DNA from: Corallococcus caeni
GTDB lineage: Bacteria > Myxococcota > Myxococcia > Myxococcales > Myxococcaceae
DNA length: 64,000 nt
Direction of reading: 5' to 3'
Assembly: GCF_036245865.1 (NCBI RefSeq)
Contig: NZ_BTTW01000004.1
Location: 434,001-498,000 of the forward strand
The notes under the pieces are model-generated. The model was not told the DNA's origin, made no database searches, and was given only the letters and a program-made list of their open reading frames with translations. Every line of letters begins with the position of its first letter. Within the stretch, counting starts at the first letter, position 1. The position numbers were made by a program, and so were the translations under genes. Positions 35,675 to 44,292 of the stretch are shown here, one piece after another.

Positions 35675-36874
35675 ATGAAGTCCTCCGACAGGGCCGTGCA
35701 GAACAGGGGCCGGCGCATCGCCGGGACCTCCTTCGCGGGGCTCTTCGTGCTGGCCGGCGCCTGCGGGGTGGGCGCGGAGGCGTGGTTCCAGCGCAAGGTC
35801 GAGGCGCCGCTGCGCCTGCACCGTGAGGCGCTCGCCGCGAACGTGGAGGGTTACTGCGCGCAGGAGGCCGCGCTGGACGCCGACCCCTGGTTCCACGAAG
35901 GCCGGACGGAAGGCGACGCGGGGCTCCTGCTCAACGCATGGCTGCCCTGGTCGCGCGACCTGAAGCGGGCGCCGCCCGAGGGCTCGCCGCTGGTGCTCCC
36001 CGAAGCGCTGCGCGAGGAGGCCCTGGACCTGAGACAGGGCCGCTGGCTCACCGCGAACATCGACGTGTCCCGCCTGGACTTCGACTGGATGGTCCGGCTG
36101 CTGGCGTATGACCGGTGGGACCTGTTCAACGGCAGCCCCCTGAGCACGGAGGGACGCTTCAACTGGGTCGCCGGTGAGGTCCCCGACCTCTTCCTGCTCC
36201 AGCGCTGGGCGAAGTTCCGCATGCTCCATGGGATGCGGACGGGCCACCCGCTGGAGGCCGCGCAGCAGGTGCGGCACCTCGCGTGGCTGAGCCTGCGCAC
36301 GGACTCGCTCGCGGGCGGCTCCCTCGCCGTCAACCTGCTCGACATCGAGCGGCTGGCCCACGACGCCATGTCCTCACCCCCCGCGGACTGGACGCCCATG
36401 CCCGCCGGGCAGACGGCCCGGATGAGCGCCCTGCTCCAGACGGGCCCCCGCTTCGCCGGCCTCGCCGCGCCTCCGGACGTGGCCCGTCAGGCCCGCCGCT
36501 GCGCGACAGGGCCGAACCGGTGCATCGCCCTCACTGAGACCGCCTTCCACGCGCGGCTGCTGGAGCCCTTCGCGGCCCCGGCCCTGACAGAGGCCTCCGC
36601 CGCGCTCGACCGCGACCTGGCGGAGGCCGGCTGCCCCACGCTCGCCGCGCACGAGGTCCGGACGCGGAGTGTGACGCTGCGCGACCCTGCTTCGGGCCTG
36701 TCCACCCTGGCCTCCTCCGTGGCATGGATACCCGGGCCGCCCGGCCGTTGGCTTCGCTCACGCATCGCCTGGGGCGTCCTCGCCAGCGCCCTGGGAGACC
36801 TCCCACCGCCAGGTGAAAACAAACCGAAACATCCCGACCGTCTCCATGGCCAGGCAAGCACTCCAACCCCCTGA
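35675..36874 (+). CDS. hypothetical protein with N-terminal membrane helix
   Basis: The 399-residue protein has a basic N-terminus and one hydrophobic helix (about 14-35, 'IAGTSFAGLFVLAGACGVGA'), so it is probably anchored with most of the chain outside. The remainder is mixed helix with many Trp and Leu residues. It has two close Cys pairs (near 272-280 and at 319) but no motif or family I recognise. It starts with ATG 186 bp from the divergent response regulator and ends 117 bp before a large hybrid kinase gene. No function can be proposed. Confidence 0.65.
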   Translation: MKSSDRAVQNRGRRIAGTSFAGLFVLAGACGVGAEAWFQRKVEAPLRLHREALAANVEGYCAQEAALDADPWFHEGRTEGDAGLLLNAWLPWSRDLKRAPPEGSPLVLPEALREEALDLRQGRWLTANIDVSRLDFDWMVRLLAYDRWDLFNGSPLSTEGRFNWVAGEVPDLFLLQRWAKFRMLHGMRTGHPLEAAQQVRHLAWLSLRTDSLAGGSLAVNLLDIERLAHDAMSSPPADWTPMPAGQTARMSALLQTGPRFAGLAAPPDVARQARRCATGPNRCIALTETAFHARLLEPFAAPALTEASAALDRDLAEAGCPTLAAHEVRTRSVTLRDPASGLSTLASSVAWIPGPPGRWLRSRIAWGVLASALGDLPPPGENKPKHPDRLHGQASTPTP

Positions 36875-36991
36875 ATCGCCGTCCCCGAAGCGCCGTCAAA
36901 AGGCCTGCGCCTGCCCACCTCCACGGTTTTCCGTGGATGACATGGAACTGGCGCCTGGACTGACCTACAGTTCTTGAACGGAGGGGGAAGT

Positions 36992-39706
36992 TTGCCCGAA
37001 CTGCCACCCAGCGCGTATCCGGCCTTGTTCGAGCACACGCGAGACGGCGTGCTCGTCCTGGACCCGACCCTGCGGGTCGTGGCCGTGAACCGCGCCGCGG
37101 AGGCGCTGCTGGGGCCCCGTGACCTGTTGGTGGGCCAGCCGGTGCAGGCCTTGCTGCCGGGCTGGACGCCTCCCCAGGTCCCCTTGCCGGGTGACGCTCC
37201 CCATGAGTCCGAGTGCCACGTGGGCCCGGTGCACCCGGTGCACGTGCTGGCCGTGCCGCAGGACGCAGGCTGGATGCTGCTGCTCCGGGGCATGGACGCC
37301 GCCCAGGCGGCCGAGTCCATCCTCCGGCAGCAGAAGGAGTTCTTCGAGGCGGTGGTGCGCCACAGCCCGGTGGCCATCATCACCATCAGCCGCGCCTTCG
37401 AGGTGATGACGTGGAACCCCGCCGCGGAGCGGCTCTTCGGCTACACGCCGCAGGAGGCGCTGGGGCGCAACATCCTCAAGCTGGTGGCCAACGCGGACGG
37501 CATCCGTCCGGAGGCCGAGGAGACGTCGCGCGAAGTGCTGCGCAAGGACCGCGTGCACGTCGTCACCAAGCGCGTGCGCAAGGACGGCACGGTGGTGGAC
37601 GTGGAGCTGCGCGCCCTGCCGGTGACGGTGGCCGGCCAGTCCATGGGCTTCATCGCCATCTACCACGACGTCACCGACCTCCAGCGGGCGCGCCAGGCCG
37701 CCGAGCACGCCAACCAGGCCAAGAGCCTGTTCCTGGCCACGGTGAGCCATGAAATCCGCACGCCGATGAACGCCATCATCGGCATGGCGGGGCTCCTGAT
37801 GGACACGGCGCTCACGCCCGAGCAGCGCGACTTCGCGTCCACCATCCGCCAGAGCGGCGACGCGCTGCTGGGGCTGCTCAACGACATGCTGGACTTCTCC
37901 AAGATCGAAGCCGGCCGGGTCGAACTGGAGCAGCAGCCCTTCAACCTGCGCCAGTGCGTGGAGTCCGTGCTGGATCTGCTCGCCATGCGCGCGAGCGAGA
38001 AGTCCCTGGACCTGGGCTACCACGTCACCGACGAGACGCCCGTCACCGTGGTGGGCGACGGCGCGCGTTTGCGGCAGGTGCTGCTCAATCTGGTAGGCAA
38101 CGCGGTGAAGTTCACCGAGCGCGGCGGCGTGTCCATCTCCGTGGACACCCCGCGCCAGCCGCTGGCGCCGGGCGGCCTCTTCGAGCTGCACTTCGCGGTG
38201 CAGGACACCGGCCTGGGCATCACCGAGGCCGCGCGCGGCGGCCTGTTCCAGCCCTTCAACCAGCTGAACGAATCCGTGTCGCGCCGCTACGGCGGCACGG
38301 GCCTGGGGCTCGCCATCAGCAAGCGGCTGGTGGAGGCGATGGGCGGGCGGCTGTGGATGGAGAGCGAGGGCGTCCCGGGCCGGGGCGCCACGTTCCACTT
38401 CACCTTCCAGGCGCGCGAGGCCCCGCGCAGCGCGGAGGCCCTGCGCCCGGACGCGCTGAAGCTGCACGGCCGGCGCGTGCTGGTGGTGGACGACAACGCC
38501 ATCAACCGCAAGCTGCTGGGCCGCCAGCTGGCCGCGTGGGGCATGGCCATCGTGGAGGTGGGCTCCGGCGCGGAGGCGCTGGCGAAGCTGGAGTCCGGGG
38601 CCCGCTTCGACCTGGCCATCCTGGACCACCGCATGCCGCTGATGGACGGCCCCACGCTGGCGGCGAACATCCGCCAGCAGCGCGACGCGCGCGAGCTGCC
38701 CCTGTTGCTGCTCACGTCGTATGACCAGCGCGACGCGCAGCCGCCGGGCCTCTTCACCGCGGTGCTGCCCCGGCCGGTGAAGGCGTCGCAGCTGCACGAC
38801 GCGCTGATGACGTGCCTGGCCCAGGACCTCATCTCCGCCCGGCCCCTGCCGCCCGCCCCCGCGCCCGCCACGCGCGAGCGCTCCGTGTTCAACACGCGCC
38901 CCGGCGAGCAGATGCCCCTGCGCATCCTGCTGGTGGAGGACAACCCCACCAACCAGAAGCTGGCGCTGCTGGTGCTGGACCGGCTGGGCTACCCGGCGGA
39001 CACCGCGAACAACGGCCGCGAGGGGCTCCACCTGCTGGCGCGCAGCCGCTACGACGTCGTGCTGATGGACGTCCAGATGCCGGAGCTGGACGGCCTGGAG
39101 ACGACGCGCCAGCTGCGCAAGGACGTGCCCATGAGCGAGCAGCCGTGGGTCATCGCCATGACGGCCAACGCGATGACGGCGGACCGGCGCGAGTGCCTGG
39201 ACGCGGGCATGGACGACTTCCTCAGCAAGCCCATCCGCGTGGAGGAGCTCATCTCCGCGCTGCGCCGCGCCTGGGAGCGCCTGCCGCGCGAGCCCGGTGC
39301 CGCCCCCATCGCCCACGTCCCGGAGGCCCCGCGCATGGGCGTCCCGCGCATCCGGGGGCTGGAGGCGGGCGCGCTGGACAGGCTGTGGCAGTCGTTGGAC
39401 GGGCAGGTGGAGCGGATGCTCCCGGAGCTCGTGGACACCGCGCTGGAGAGCATGCCCCGGCTGATGGACGACGCGCGGGGGGCGCTCGCGCGCGGCGAGC
39501 TGGAGAACCTGGCGCGGGCCGCGCACACGCTCAAGTCCAACGCGGCCTACTTCGGGGCGGCCACGCTGGAGTCGCTGTGCTGGGACATCGAGCAGCGCGC
39601 GGACGCCCGGGTGCTGGAGGGGCTGGAGCCGCTCGTCGCCCACTGCCAGGAGGCGCTGGAGGAGAGCCGCCAGCTCCTGGAGCAGCTCAAGCGCACGGTG
39701 CGCTGA
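36992..39706 (+). CDS. hybrid histidine kinase: PAS-PAS-HisKA-HATPase-REC-REC-HPt
   Basis: The roughly 904-residue protein contains a whole phosphorelay: two PAS sensors (about 5-110 and 115-235), a kinase core with His253 in TVSHEIRTP, ATPase motifs (VLLNLVGNAVKF, GTGLGLAIS), receiver 1 with Asp545 (AILDHRMP), receiver 2 with Asp693 (VLMDVQMP) and an HPt domain with His845 in AAHTLKSNAAYFG. There is no membrane segment, so it is cytoplasmic. The start is probably the TTG at 36992, because GGAGGGGG lies just before it; a TTG at 36974 is possible but has no ribosome site. All phosphotransfer residues are intact. The stop is 7 bp from the convergent Hsp70-like gene. Confidence 0.92.
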   Translation: MPELPPSAYPALFEHTRDGVLVLDPTLRVVAVNRAAEALLGPRDLLVGQPVQALLPGWTPPQVPLPGDAPHESECHVGPVHPVHVLAVPQDAGWMLLLRGMDAAQAAESILRQQKEFFEAVVRHSPVAIITISRAFEVMTWNPAAERLFGYTPQEALGRNILKLVANADGIRPEAEETSREVLRKDRVHVVTKRVRKDGTVVDVELRALPVTVAGQSMGFIAIYHDVTDLQRARQAAEHANQAKSLFLATVSHEIRTPMNAIIGMAGLLMDTALTPEQRDFASTIRQSGDALLGLLNDMLDFSKIEAGRVELEQQPFNLRQCVESVLDLLAMRASEKSLDLGYHVTDETPVTVVGDGARLRQVLLNLVGNAVKFTERGGVSISVDTPRQPLAPGGLFELHFAVQDTGLGITEAARGGLFQPFNQLNESVSRRYGGTGLGLAISKRLVEAMGGRLWMESEGVPGRGATFHFTFQAREAPRSAEALRPDALKLHGRRVLVVDDNAINRKLLGRQLAAWGMAIVEVGSGAEALAKLESGARFDLAILDHRMPLMDGPTLAANIRQQRDARELPLLLLTSYDQRDAQPPGLFTAVLPRPVKASQLHDALMTCLAQDLISARPLPPAPAPATRERSVFNTRPGEQMPLRILLVEDNPTNQKLALLVLDRLGYPADTANNGREGLHLLARSRYDVVLMDVQMPELDGLETTRQLRKDVPMSEQPWVIAMTANAMTADRRECLDAGMDDFLSKPIRVEELISALRRAWERLPREPGAAPIAHVPEAPRMGVPRIRGLEAGALDRLWQSLDGQVERMLPELVDTALESMPRLMDDARGALARGELENLARAAHTLKSNAAYFGAATLESLCWDIEQRADARVLEGLEPLVAHCQEALEESRQLLEQLKRTVR

Positions 39707-39713
39707 GCGTCGC

Positions 39714-41231
39714 TCAAGCCCGCTGCGGCGCGTTCGGGTCGCTGATGGTGAGCGGCTGCCTGCTCCCGTCCTTCGCGACGAGACTGGCGGTGAGGGCGAA
39801 GTCCGGCCCCATGCGCAGCTCCAGCGTGGTGGGGCCCGGGTGGGCCACGCGCCAGTCCGGTTCGATGCGCACGGTGCCCAAGAGCTCGCGCTCCACGGTG
39901 GTGCGGTCCAGCGCTTCGAACAGCGCCACCGGCACCGGGCCGGGCCAGGGCGGCAGCTCCAGGTCCACGGTGCGCGTGCCGGGCACGGGCGTGTTGGCGG
40001 GGAGCACCTCGTGCTGGCCGCCGCCGGGCACCATGGCGCCAATGGGCATGGGCACCACGTCCGACAGGCCACTGATGCCGCGCGCCAGGTTGCGCCCGAG
40101 GATGGCCGCGCCCACGGCGACGCCCAGCTCCGGGTGCACCTCCTTGTCCGACGACAGCTTCTTGAAGTGGGAGAGGCGCTTGCGGATGGCGGGCATGCGC
40201 GTCTGGCCGCCCACCATGACCAGCTCGTCGATGGCGTCCGGCTTCAGGCCCGCCTTCTCCAGCACGTCGTCGCACGCGGCGGCGGTGCGCTCGATGAGCT
40301 GGAACACCATGGCCTCCATCCGCTCGCGGGTGAGCATGACGTTGAAGTCCACGAAGGCGCCGTCCTTCTGCGTGATGCAGGGGATGCGGATGGGGACGGA
40401 CGTGCCGCTGGAGAGCGCCATCTTCGCGGACTCGGCGGCGAAGACCAGCCGCTGCATCACGACCTTGTTGCCCCGCAGGTCGATGCCCTGCTGCTGGCGG
40501 AAGTCCTCCACCAGCGCCTCCACGATGGCCTCGTCGAAGTTGGCGCCGCCGAGGAACGCGTCGCCGCCGGTGGCCAGCACCTTCACCACGCGGTTCTGCA
40601 CGGACATGAGCGTGACGTCGAAGGTGCCGCCGCCCAGGTCGAACACCATCACCGTCTGCTCGGGGTTGCGCAGGTTGGCGTAGTAGAGCGCCGCGGCGGT
40701 GGGCTCGTTGACGATGGCGCGCACGCGCAGGCCCGCCTTCTCCGCCGCGCGGCGGATGGCCTCGCGCTGGCGGATGTTGGCGTGCGCGGGCACGGTGAGC
40801 ACGCACTCCTCGAACCTGGTTCCGGCCGCGTGCGTGGCCAGGGTGTGGATGTGCTTGAGGATGAAGTGCGCCACGTCGATGAGTGGCGTCACCTTCCCGT
40901 ACACCTGCACGGCGGTGTAGCCGTCCGCGCCCTCCACCAGTTCGAAGGCGAAGCGGTCGCGGTGGCGGGCCACGTATTCGGACTGGAAGCGGCGGCCCAG
41001 GAAGCGCTTGGCGCCGAAGATGGTGTGGCGCGGGTCGTCGATGATCTGCCGCCGCGCCGCGGGGCCGACGATGGCCTTGTCGCCCGCGTGGAACCACGCG
41101 ATGGAGGGCAGCGTGAGGCTCTTCTCCGCGATGGGCACCACGCGCAGCTTGTTCGCCTTGTCGAAGAAGGCCGCCGCGGTGTTGGTGGTCCCGAAGTCGA
41201 TGCCGAGGATGGGGGCGGCGCTCGTGCTCAT
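39714..41231 (-). CDS. Hsp70-family (DnaK-like) protein
   Basis: The 505-residue protein has the complete Hsp70 ATPase domain: phosphate 1 loop 'ILGIDFGTTNTAAA', 'VLTVPAHANIRQREAIRRAA', 'AIVNEPTAAALYY', phosphate 2 'VFDLGGGTFDVTLM' and 'DELVMVGGQTRMP' near the adenosine site. The C-terminal substrate part is only about 130 residues and lacks the DnaK helical lid, as in HscC-like or accessory Hsp70s. No DnaJ or GrpE gene is adjacent, so it is not the housekeeping dnaK. The ATG at 41229-41231 gives the correct N-terminus. It is convergent with the hybrid kinase gene and lies 73 bp beyond the end of the phosphate-linked operon, in the same direction. Confidence 0.88.
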   Translation of the reverse strand: MSTSAAPILGIDFGTTNTAAAFFDKANKLRVVPIAEKSLTLPSIAWFHAGDKAIVGPAARRQIIDDPRHTIFGAKRFLGRRFQSEYVARHRDRFAFELVEGADGYTAVQVYGKVTPLIDVAHFILKHIHTLATHAAGTRFEECVLTVPAHANIRQREAIRRAAEKAGLRVRAIVNEPTAAALYYANLRNPEQTVMVFDLGGGTFDVTLMSVQNRVVKVLATGGDAFLGGANFDEAIVEALVEDFRQQQGIDLRGNKVVMQRLVFAAESAKMALSSGTSVPIRIPCITQKDGAFVDFNVMLTRERMEAMVFQLIERTAAACDDVLEKAGLKPDAIDELVMVGGQTRMPAIRKRLSHFKKLSSDKEVHPELGVAVGAAILGRNLARGISGLSDVVPMPIGAMVPGGGQHEVLPANTPVPGTRTVDLELPPWPGPVPVALFEALDRTTVERELLGTVRIEPDWRVAHPGPTTLELRMGPDFALTASLVAKDGSRQPLTISDPNAPQRA

Positions 41232-41304
41232 GAGAGGCCCCCATCCTCGCACGTCCCGCCGCGCCGGGGCACCCGGCACGGCCCGCCAGGTGGGGAGGAG
41301 GTGC

Positions 41305-41931
41305 TCAGGAGTGGTCCAGGACGACGCCCTCCACGCCGTGGGCCACGTCCACGCACCGGTCCAGCGCGGTCTCCAGCAGGTCGTAGACGCCCTTCCACTT
41401 CATGACGGTGAGGGGGTCCACGCCGCTCCGGAAGAGGCGGCCCAGGCCCGCGCCCAGCACCTCGTCCGCCTGTGCCCGGAGTCGCTTGAGGGCTTCACAC
41501 CCCGTGAGGATGCGCTCGGGCTGCTTGATGGTCCGCAGGCACGTCACCACGTCGCGGACCTGCTCCGCGCACAGCACGAGCAGCCCCGACAGTTCCGTGG
41601 CTTCCGGCAGGCACTCCGGAAGCTCGTAGGCATGCAGGCGCGACGCGGTGGCGTGCGCGAAGTCCAGCACCTCGTCGATGCGCGACAGCAGCGCGTGGAT
41701 GTGGATGCGCTCGAAGGGGGTGATGAACTCGCGGTGGAGCCGGGTGAAGGCGGCCTTCGCCACCGCGTCGCCCTGATGGCCCACGGCCTTCAGCGCCCGG
41801 ACCCGGTTGCCCACGTCCCGGTAGTCGCTGAGGAGCGCGTGCAGCATGCGCGTGCCCTCCAGCGTGGTGGCGCACTGCGCGTCGAAGTCGTCGAAGAAGC
41901 CATCCGACCGGGGCATCAGTCTTTGCAACAT
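41305..41931 (-). CDS. DUF47 (PhoU-like) family protein
   Basis: The 208-residue all-helical protein belongs to DUF47, relatives of PhoU often encoded with Pit-type phosphate transporters. Typical features are the N-terminal 'MPRSDGFFDDFDAQ', 'ITPFERIHIHALLSRIDEVLDFAHA' and the C-terminal 'DPLTVMKWKGVYDLLETALDRCVDVAHGVEGVV' in two parts, which carry the acidic and His residues that bind metal ions in the family. No phosphate transporter gene is here. Instead it ends an operon of CotH, VTC, porin, TMK-repeat and DUF4956 genes, 24 bp after the last. A phosphate-responsive role is inferred. Confidence 0.87.
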   Translation of the reverse strand: MLQRLMPRSDGFFDDFDAQCATTLEGTRMLHALLSDYRDVGNRVRALKAVGHQGDAVAKAAFTRLHREFITPFERIHIHALLSRIDEVLDFAHATASRLHAYELPECLPEATELSGLLVLCAEQVRDVVTCLRTIKQPERILTGCEALKRLRAQADEVLGAGLGRLFRSGVDPLTVMKWKGVYDLLETALDRCVDVAHGVEGVVLDHS

Positions 41932-41954
41932 GGGGGCTCCAGGCGAGGGAGGGG

Positions 41955-42623
41955 CTACTCGGGGTCGATGGACGCCGCGCGCACGCCGGGCAGCGCGCCA
42001 CGCAGCTTCTCCAGCAGGAGGAACGTGTCGGTGCGGTCGGGGACGGCCAGCTCCACCACGGCGGTACCGCCCGCGGTGGCGGAGGACTGCTCCAGGGTGA
42101 GCACCCGGGACTCCGGGTGCAGCAGCCGCAAGGGGGGCAGGGCGGCGCCCAGGTCGTCCACGTCCAGCGACAGCTTCAGCCGCTGCGGGTGTCGCTGGAG
42201 GGTGGAGTCCAGCGCGAGCAGCACGGCGCCGAAGAAGAGCGTGGCGCACACGGCGATGGGAAAGGCGCCCAGGCCGCACGCCATGCCCACGCCAATCATC
42301 ACGAACATCACCGCCGCGTCGCGCGAGTCCTTGATGCCGGAGCGGAAGCGGATGAAACCGCCCAGCCCCACGAGCCCGAAGGCGCGCGACATGCTGTCGC
42401 CAATCACCGTGGTCATCACCGCCCCGGCGATGGCGATGAGCAGCTGCGTGTGGATGGTCTCCTGCGCCATGACCGGCGCGCGGGGCATCCACCGGCGCCA
42501 GGGCCGGAAGGCGAGGAGCGCGCCCAGCACCAGCGCGAAGCCCAGCCGCTCCAGCACGTCCATCAGCGGCAGCCCGTGCACGGGCGCCTGCGCGCCCGCG
42601 CTGAACACATCATGCGACGCCAT
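41955..42623 (-). CDS. DUF4956 membrane protein
   Basis: The 222-residue protein has about four membrane helices in the first 145 residues and a soluble C-terminal domain of about 75 residues ending 'LLLEKLRGALPGV'. The loop 'GGFIRFRSGIKDSRDAAVMFVMIGVGMACG' is the DUF4956 signature. Members of this family are repeatedly found beside VTC-domain polyphosphate polymerase genes and CotH genes, as here. Its ATG lies 14 bases inside the end of the TMK-repeat gene; a second ATG at codon 21 is also possible. Function is unknown; a transporter or membrane partner of the polymerase is inferred. Confidence 0.85.
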   Translation of the reverse strand: MASHDVFSAGAQAPVHGLPLMDVLERLGFALVLGALLAFRPWRRWMPRAPVMAQETIHTQLLIAIAGAVMTTVIGDSMSRAFGLVGLGGFIRFRSGIKDSRDAAVMFVMIGVGMACGLGAFPIAVCATLFFGAVLLALDSTLQRHPQRLKLSLDVDDLGAALPPLRLLHPESRVLTLEQSSATAGGTAVVELAVPDRTDTFLLLEKLRGALPGVRAASIDPE

Positions 42624-44292
42624 GGCGAGGCTCCTCTTCCACCTGGGAAACCGTCCGCGCCGCCTGGCGCAGGAGGGCGAAGTCGTGGGGGTGACGCTCC
42701 AGCAGCTCCAGCGTGAGGGCCTGTCCTCGCGCCGTCGCGGCGAGCAGGCCCAGGCTCTTCACGGTGGCGGAGGGCCAGGTGTCCGCGAGCACCGCGCGCA
42801 ACCTCCACGCGGCGGGCACGTCCATGCCGGTGAGCGAGTCCAGCACCTCCTCGCACGCCACGCCGAACGCCTCGCGCAGCTTCCACGCGGCGGGCACGTC
42901 CAGCCCCATGAGCGAGCCGATGACCGCCTTGGGCGCGCGCGCCGCGTGCTGTTCGCGCAGGGCCCAGGCACGGGGGCTGTCCAGGCCCTCCAGCGAGCGC
43001 AGCACGGCGTCCGGCGCCACGGCCATCGCGCGCTCGCGCCACTCCCACGCCCGCTCGCTGTCCACGCCCCGCAGCGACCGGCACAGCGCCCGGGCCACGC
43101 CCTCGTCCGCGAAGGCCGCGTCGCCGCCGCGCGAGGACAACCACCGCCAGCGCTCGTTCCAGGCCCGCGCGCTGTCCAGGCCGGAGAGCGACTCCATCAC
43201 CGGCTCCGGCGCGGCGCGTGACAGCCGGTCGCGCATGAGCCAGGCGCGCTCGGAGTCCAGGCCCGTGAGCGACGTGGCCACGGCCTCCGGGGCCCGGTGC
43301 TCCCAGCGCTCGCGCAGGCGCCAGGCCTCCGGCGCGTCGCTGGCGTCGTCGGTGAGGGACGCGAGCACGTGCTCGGGCGCGGCGGCCTCCAGGCGCTGGC
43401 GCCATTCCCACGCCCTGGGGTGGGTGAGGCCGGCCAGCCCGTGGGCGATGAGCTCCGGGCACCGCTCCGCCAGCAGCGCGCGGCGCGCCTCGACGTCCTG
43501 GCCCTCCATTCCCGCGAGGAACCACGCGGCGAGGCCCGGCTCGTCCACGGTCCACCCATCCAGCCGGGCCAGGAACCGGCCGCGAGCCTCCGGCAGCGAG
43601 CGCACCGGGACGGTGGGGCGCGTCAGGCCCGCGTGGAAGAGGGGGGCTTCACCGCGGCGCGCGCGCAGCACGTCCTCCACCAGCCGCGTCACCTGCTCGT
43701 CCAGGGGGACGTCGGTGTTCTCCACGACGCTCCAGCGCTCCGGGTGCGCGGCGGCCAGGGCGCGGTAGCCGGCGCGCAGGCGGGCCTGGAGGCCGGCGCC
43801 GGTGAGCCCCTTGCGCGACGGCGTGGAGCGGTCCTTCGCCAGCAGCTTGGAGGCGCGGCGGCGGGCGCGGGCGATGGCGGGGTCCACGTCGATGAGGAAG
43901 ACGCGGTCCGGGTGCAGGCCGCGCTGGCAGGTGTCCAGCACGGGCCGCACCTCCGCCTCCGGCAGGCCCCGGCCGAAGCGGGCCAGCACCTCGGCGGTGT
44001 AGAGGAAGCGGTCGGCGATGACGACGTCATGCTCCGCCAGCGCCGGCCGCGTCACCTCCTCCAGGAGCTGCGCCTCGCGCGCCGCGTACAGCAGCAGTTC
44101 CGCCACCGGCGTGAGCGCCAGGTGCAGCGGGTCGCGCGTGAAGCGCCGCAGCCCCTCCGACACGGGCGAGGCCAGCCGGCCGTCCTCGCGCACGTGGCGC
44201 ACGCTGAGCCCGGCCCGGCGCAGCTCGCGCGCCACACGGTTGGACAGCGTCGTCTTGCCCGAACCGTCGATTCCCTCGAACACGATGAACAT
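42610..44292 (-). CDS. thymidylate kinase domain fused to 27-residue tandem repeats
   Basis: The 560-residue protein has two parts. Residues 1-215 are a thymidylate-kinase-like P-loop domain with GIDGSGKTT (8-16), the DRF motif (94-96) and an Arg/Lys-rich lid segment (about 143-160). Residues 251-525 are about nine to ten tandem units of 27 residues with consensus APexVxxSLxGLDSxRAWxLRxRL, for example residues 334-360, 426-452 and 453-479. I know no named family for the repeats; they look like two-helix solenoid units. It begins inside the porin gene stop (TGATG) and ends inside the DUF4956 gene, so it is firmly part of the operon. True dTMP kinase activity is doubtful; a regulatory or other phosphotransfer role is possible. 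Confidence 0.85.
   Translation of the reverse strand: MFIVFEGIDGSGKTTLSNRVARELRRAGLSVRHVREDGRLASPVSEGLRRFTRDPLHLALTPVAELLLYAAREAQLLEEVTRPALAEHDVVIADRFLYTAEVLARFGRGLPEAEVRPVLDTCQRGLHPDRVFLIDVDPAIARARRRASKLLAKDRSTPSRKGLTGAGLQARLRAGYRALAAAHPERWSVVENTDVPLDEQVTRLVEDVLRARRGEAPLFHAGLTRPTVPVRSLPEARGRFLARLDGWTVDEPGLAAWFLAGMEGQDVEARRALLAERCPELIAHGLAGLTHPRAWEWRQRLEAAAPEHVLASLTDDASDAPEAWRLRERWEHRAPEAVATSLTGLDSERAWLMRDRLSRAAPEPVMESLSGLDSARAWNERWRWLSSRGGDAAFADEGVARALCRSLRGVDSERAWEWRERAMAVAPDAVLRSLEGLDSPRAWALREQHAARAPKAVIGSLMGLDVPAAWKLREAFGVACEEVLDSLTGMDVPAAWRLRAVLADTWPSATVKSLGLLAATARGQALTLELLERHPHDFALLRQAARTVSQVEEEPRHGVA
42712..43542 (-). repeat. 27-codon tandem repeats in the TMK-fusion gene
   Basis: This segment encodes about nine to ten diverged 81-bp units. 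The best conserved core is SL-x-G-L-D-S-x-R-A-W followed by a basic helix with R-x-R. Unit four carries an insertion of about 10 residues (near residues 386-398), and the last unit is degenerate. The DNA copies are diverged, so the array is old rather than a recent slippage product. Confidence 0.8.

Noticed and set aside
36965..40072. Very long open frame antisense to the hybrid kinase and running into the Hsp70-like gene
   Set aside because: The translation is His/Arg/Val/Leu-rich with no motif. Such antisense frames arise in GC-rich genes with strong third-position bias.
39714..41231. Housekeeping dnaK
   Set aside because: The C-terminal lid is missing and there is no grpE or dnaJ nearby.
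43689..44292. The thymidylate kinase domain as the housekeeping tmk
   Set aside because: It is fused to a long repeat domain, locked into an unrelated operon by overlaps, and not near DNA polymerase subunit genes that often flank tmk.
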